A stretch of DNA of 5,666 bases from contig JAFGSU010000229.1 of NCBI GenBank assembly GCA_016934435.1, positions 1 through 5,666 on the forward strand, in the 5' to 3' direction. The notes beneath the pieces were generated by a model. It saw only the letters and a list, made by a program, of their open reading frames with translations. It had not been told where the DNA came from and searched no databases. Below, piece after piece: positions 4,634 through 5,666 of the stretch (the first letter of the stretch is position 1; each line of letters begins with the position of its first letter). The stretch is from Candidatus Zhuqueibacterota bacterium (lineage in GTDB: Bacteria > Zhuqueibacterota > Zhuqueibacteria > Residuimicrobiales > Residuimicrobiaceae). A program made the position numbers and the translations under genes.

Positions 4634-5666
4634 ATGACAAAAATCCACTCGGCTGTTTTAGGCGCCACTGGCGTCGTCGGTCAATATTTTCTTCAACTGT
4701 TACGCCTGCATCCCTATTTCGAATTGACGGCGGTGTGTGCTGGCGACGCGCGCATCGGTCAACCATTGCGGGATGTTCGGCCTCTGACCAGAGACGGCAT
4801 TCCGGAAGATTTCCACCATTTGCGTTTTTCAGCGATGACCGCCGAGGCGTTGCAACGAGCCGGTGTGAGGTTTGTATTTTCCGCTCTGCCGGCCGGTGTC
4901 GCTGCGGAAATCGAACAGCAGTGCGCTGAATCGGGTATTCATGTGTTTTCCAACGCCGGCGCTTTTCGCATGGCGGACGATGTGCCCATCCTCATTCCGG
5001 AGGTGAACGCTCCGCATCTCGACCTGATTCACACACAGCTTAAAAAACGCAGCGGTTTTATTGTAACCAACGCCAACTGCACCACCACCGGATTGGCCAT
5101 GGCGCTGCAGCCGATCAGCGCACTGGGTATCAAAAAGGTTATCATCGCCAGTTATCAGGCCGTTTCCGGCGCCGGCTATCCGGGCTTATCGGCCATGGAT
5201 ATCATGGGCAACGTCATTCCGCATATTCAGGGCGAAGAGGACAAGGTAATCCGCGAGTGCGTCAAGATTTTCGGGCACTGCGACGGCACATCGATCCGGC
5301 CAGTGGCGTGGGAGGTGTATGCCCATTGTGTTCGCGTGCCGACGCTGATCGGTCACCTGATTTCCGTCCATGTCGAGCTACAGGAGAAGGGGGAGGCAGA
5401 AAAAATTGAGGCATTATTTGAACAGGCTACAGCGCCTAAAACAACGCAGGGCTTGCCCACAGCGCCCGACAGACCGATTATTTTGACCGGAGATGTCACG
5501 CGGCCGCAGCCGGACCGCGATATCCATGCGGGCGAACCGCGGCGCGCCGCCGGCATGGCGGTGGTGGTGGGCAAATTGCAGGTGCGTGGCCCGGTGGTGC
5601 GGTTTACTACATTGTCCAATAACCTCATTCGCGGCGCTGCCGGCGGCTCGGTGCTGAACGCCGAGC
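4634..5666 (+). CDS. asd: Aspartate-semialdehyde dehydrogenase (archaeal/fungal-type), nearly complete, cut at the right edge
   Basis: It catalyses NADPH-dependent reduction of aspartyl phosphate to aspartate-4-semialdehyde, the branch-point step to lysine/diaminopimelate, threonine and methionine, in the cytoplasm. The window holds 344 codons plus one base, with no stop; family members are about 350 residues, so few are missing. Visible features are the Rossmann nucleotide-binding loop GATGVVG (10-16), SALPAG (83-88), SNAGAFR (106-112), the catalytic cysteine in TNANCTTTGL (C149), the YQAVSGAGYPG block (174-184), GNVIPHIQGEEDK (192-204), the RVPTLIGH segment (234-241) with the likely active-site H241, and NNLIRGAAGGSVLNAE at the end. 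The GNVIPHIQGEEDK stretch and NANCTTT rather than GNCTVS-type sequence favour the archaeal/fungal-type subfamily over the E. coli type. It starts at ATG 4634 with only AGG eight bases before it. The terminator at 4448-4472 separates it from the PDZ gene, so it starts a new unit whose continuation lies outside the window. Confidence 0.95.
   Translation, partial: MTKIHSAVLGATGVVGQYFLQLLRLHPYFELTAVCAGDARIGQPLRDVRPLTRDGIPEDFHHLRFSAMTAEALQRAGVRFVFSALPAGVAAEIEQQCAESGIHVFSNAGAFRMADDVPILIPEVNAPHLDLIHTQLKKRSGFIVTNANCTTTGLAMALQPISALGIKKVIIASYQAVSGAGYPGLSAMDIMGNVIPHIQGEEDKVIRECVKIFGHCDGTSIRPVAWEVYAHCVRVPTLIGHLISVHVELQEKGEAEKIEALFEQATAPKTTQGLPTAPDRPIILTGDVTRPQPDRDIHAGEPRRAAGMAVVVGKLQVRGPVVRFTTLSNNLIRGAAGGSVLNAE

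Noticed and set aside
4600..5628. Other-frame ORFs across asd, including minus-strand frames at 4829-5032, 5186-5371 and 5353-5628
   Set aside because: They are shadows of a strongly conserved asd reading frame and have no recognisable domains.

Overview
The window is bacterial chromosomal DNA with six protein-coding genes, the two outermost cut by the window edges, and no sign of mobile elements, CRISPR or structural RNA genes. The lineage can only be guessed. selB shows a selenocysteine-using bacterium. The archaeal/fungal-type aspartate-semialdehyde dehydrogenase, the DUF2752 membrane protein, the exported twin-PDZ protein with a charged helical tail, and the weak or absent Shine-Dalgarno sequences on some genes would fit an environmental bacterium of the Calditrichota/KSB1/FCB kind or a deltaproteobacterium-like group. 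This is an inference with low certainty.

Layout. Positions 1-405 (minus) hold the first 135 residues of SelB, the selenocysteine-specific elongation factor. One base upstream of its start ends a compact cytoplasmic trehalase-like (GH37-related) glycoside hydrolase (407-1561, minus), so the two are almost certainly co-transcribed and probably translationally coupled. A 364-base AT-rich intergenic stretch follows (1562-1925), with a candidate minus-strand promoter at its far end and alternative hairpins in the presumed long leader. Next is a second minus-strand pair: a sugar-phosphate isomerase/epimerase-type TIM barrel with a full endonuclease IV-like set of metal-ligand positions (1926-2750), preceded in transcription order by a small DUF2752 membrane protein (2812-3228).

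A 201-base divergent intergenic region (3229-3429) carries a 13-bp inverted repeat and separates the DUF2752 gene from a plus-strand gene for a secreted or periplasmic twin-PDZ protein (3430-4425). That gene ends in a clear intrinsic terminator (4448-4472) and so looks monocistronic. After about 160 non-coding bases, asd (aspartate-semialdehyde dehydrogenase; lysine/threonine/methionine pathway) begins at 4634 and runs off the right edge nearly complete.

The genes do not form one obvious pathway: this is a mixed housekeeping and accessory segment. The points most worth a second look are the trehalase-like enzyme coupled to selB and its non-standard active-site sequence, the metal-site conservation in the TIM barrel, the structured leader at 1562-1925, and the inverted repeat between the divergent genes. 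I did not find convincing evidence of a new multi-gene system.
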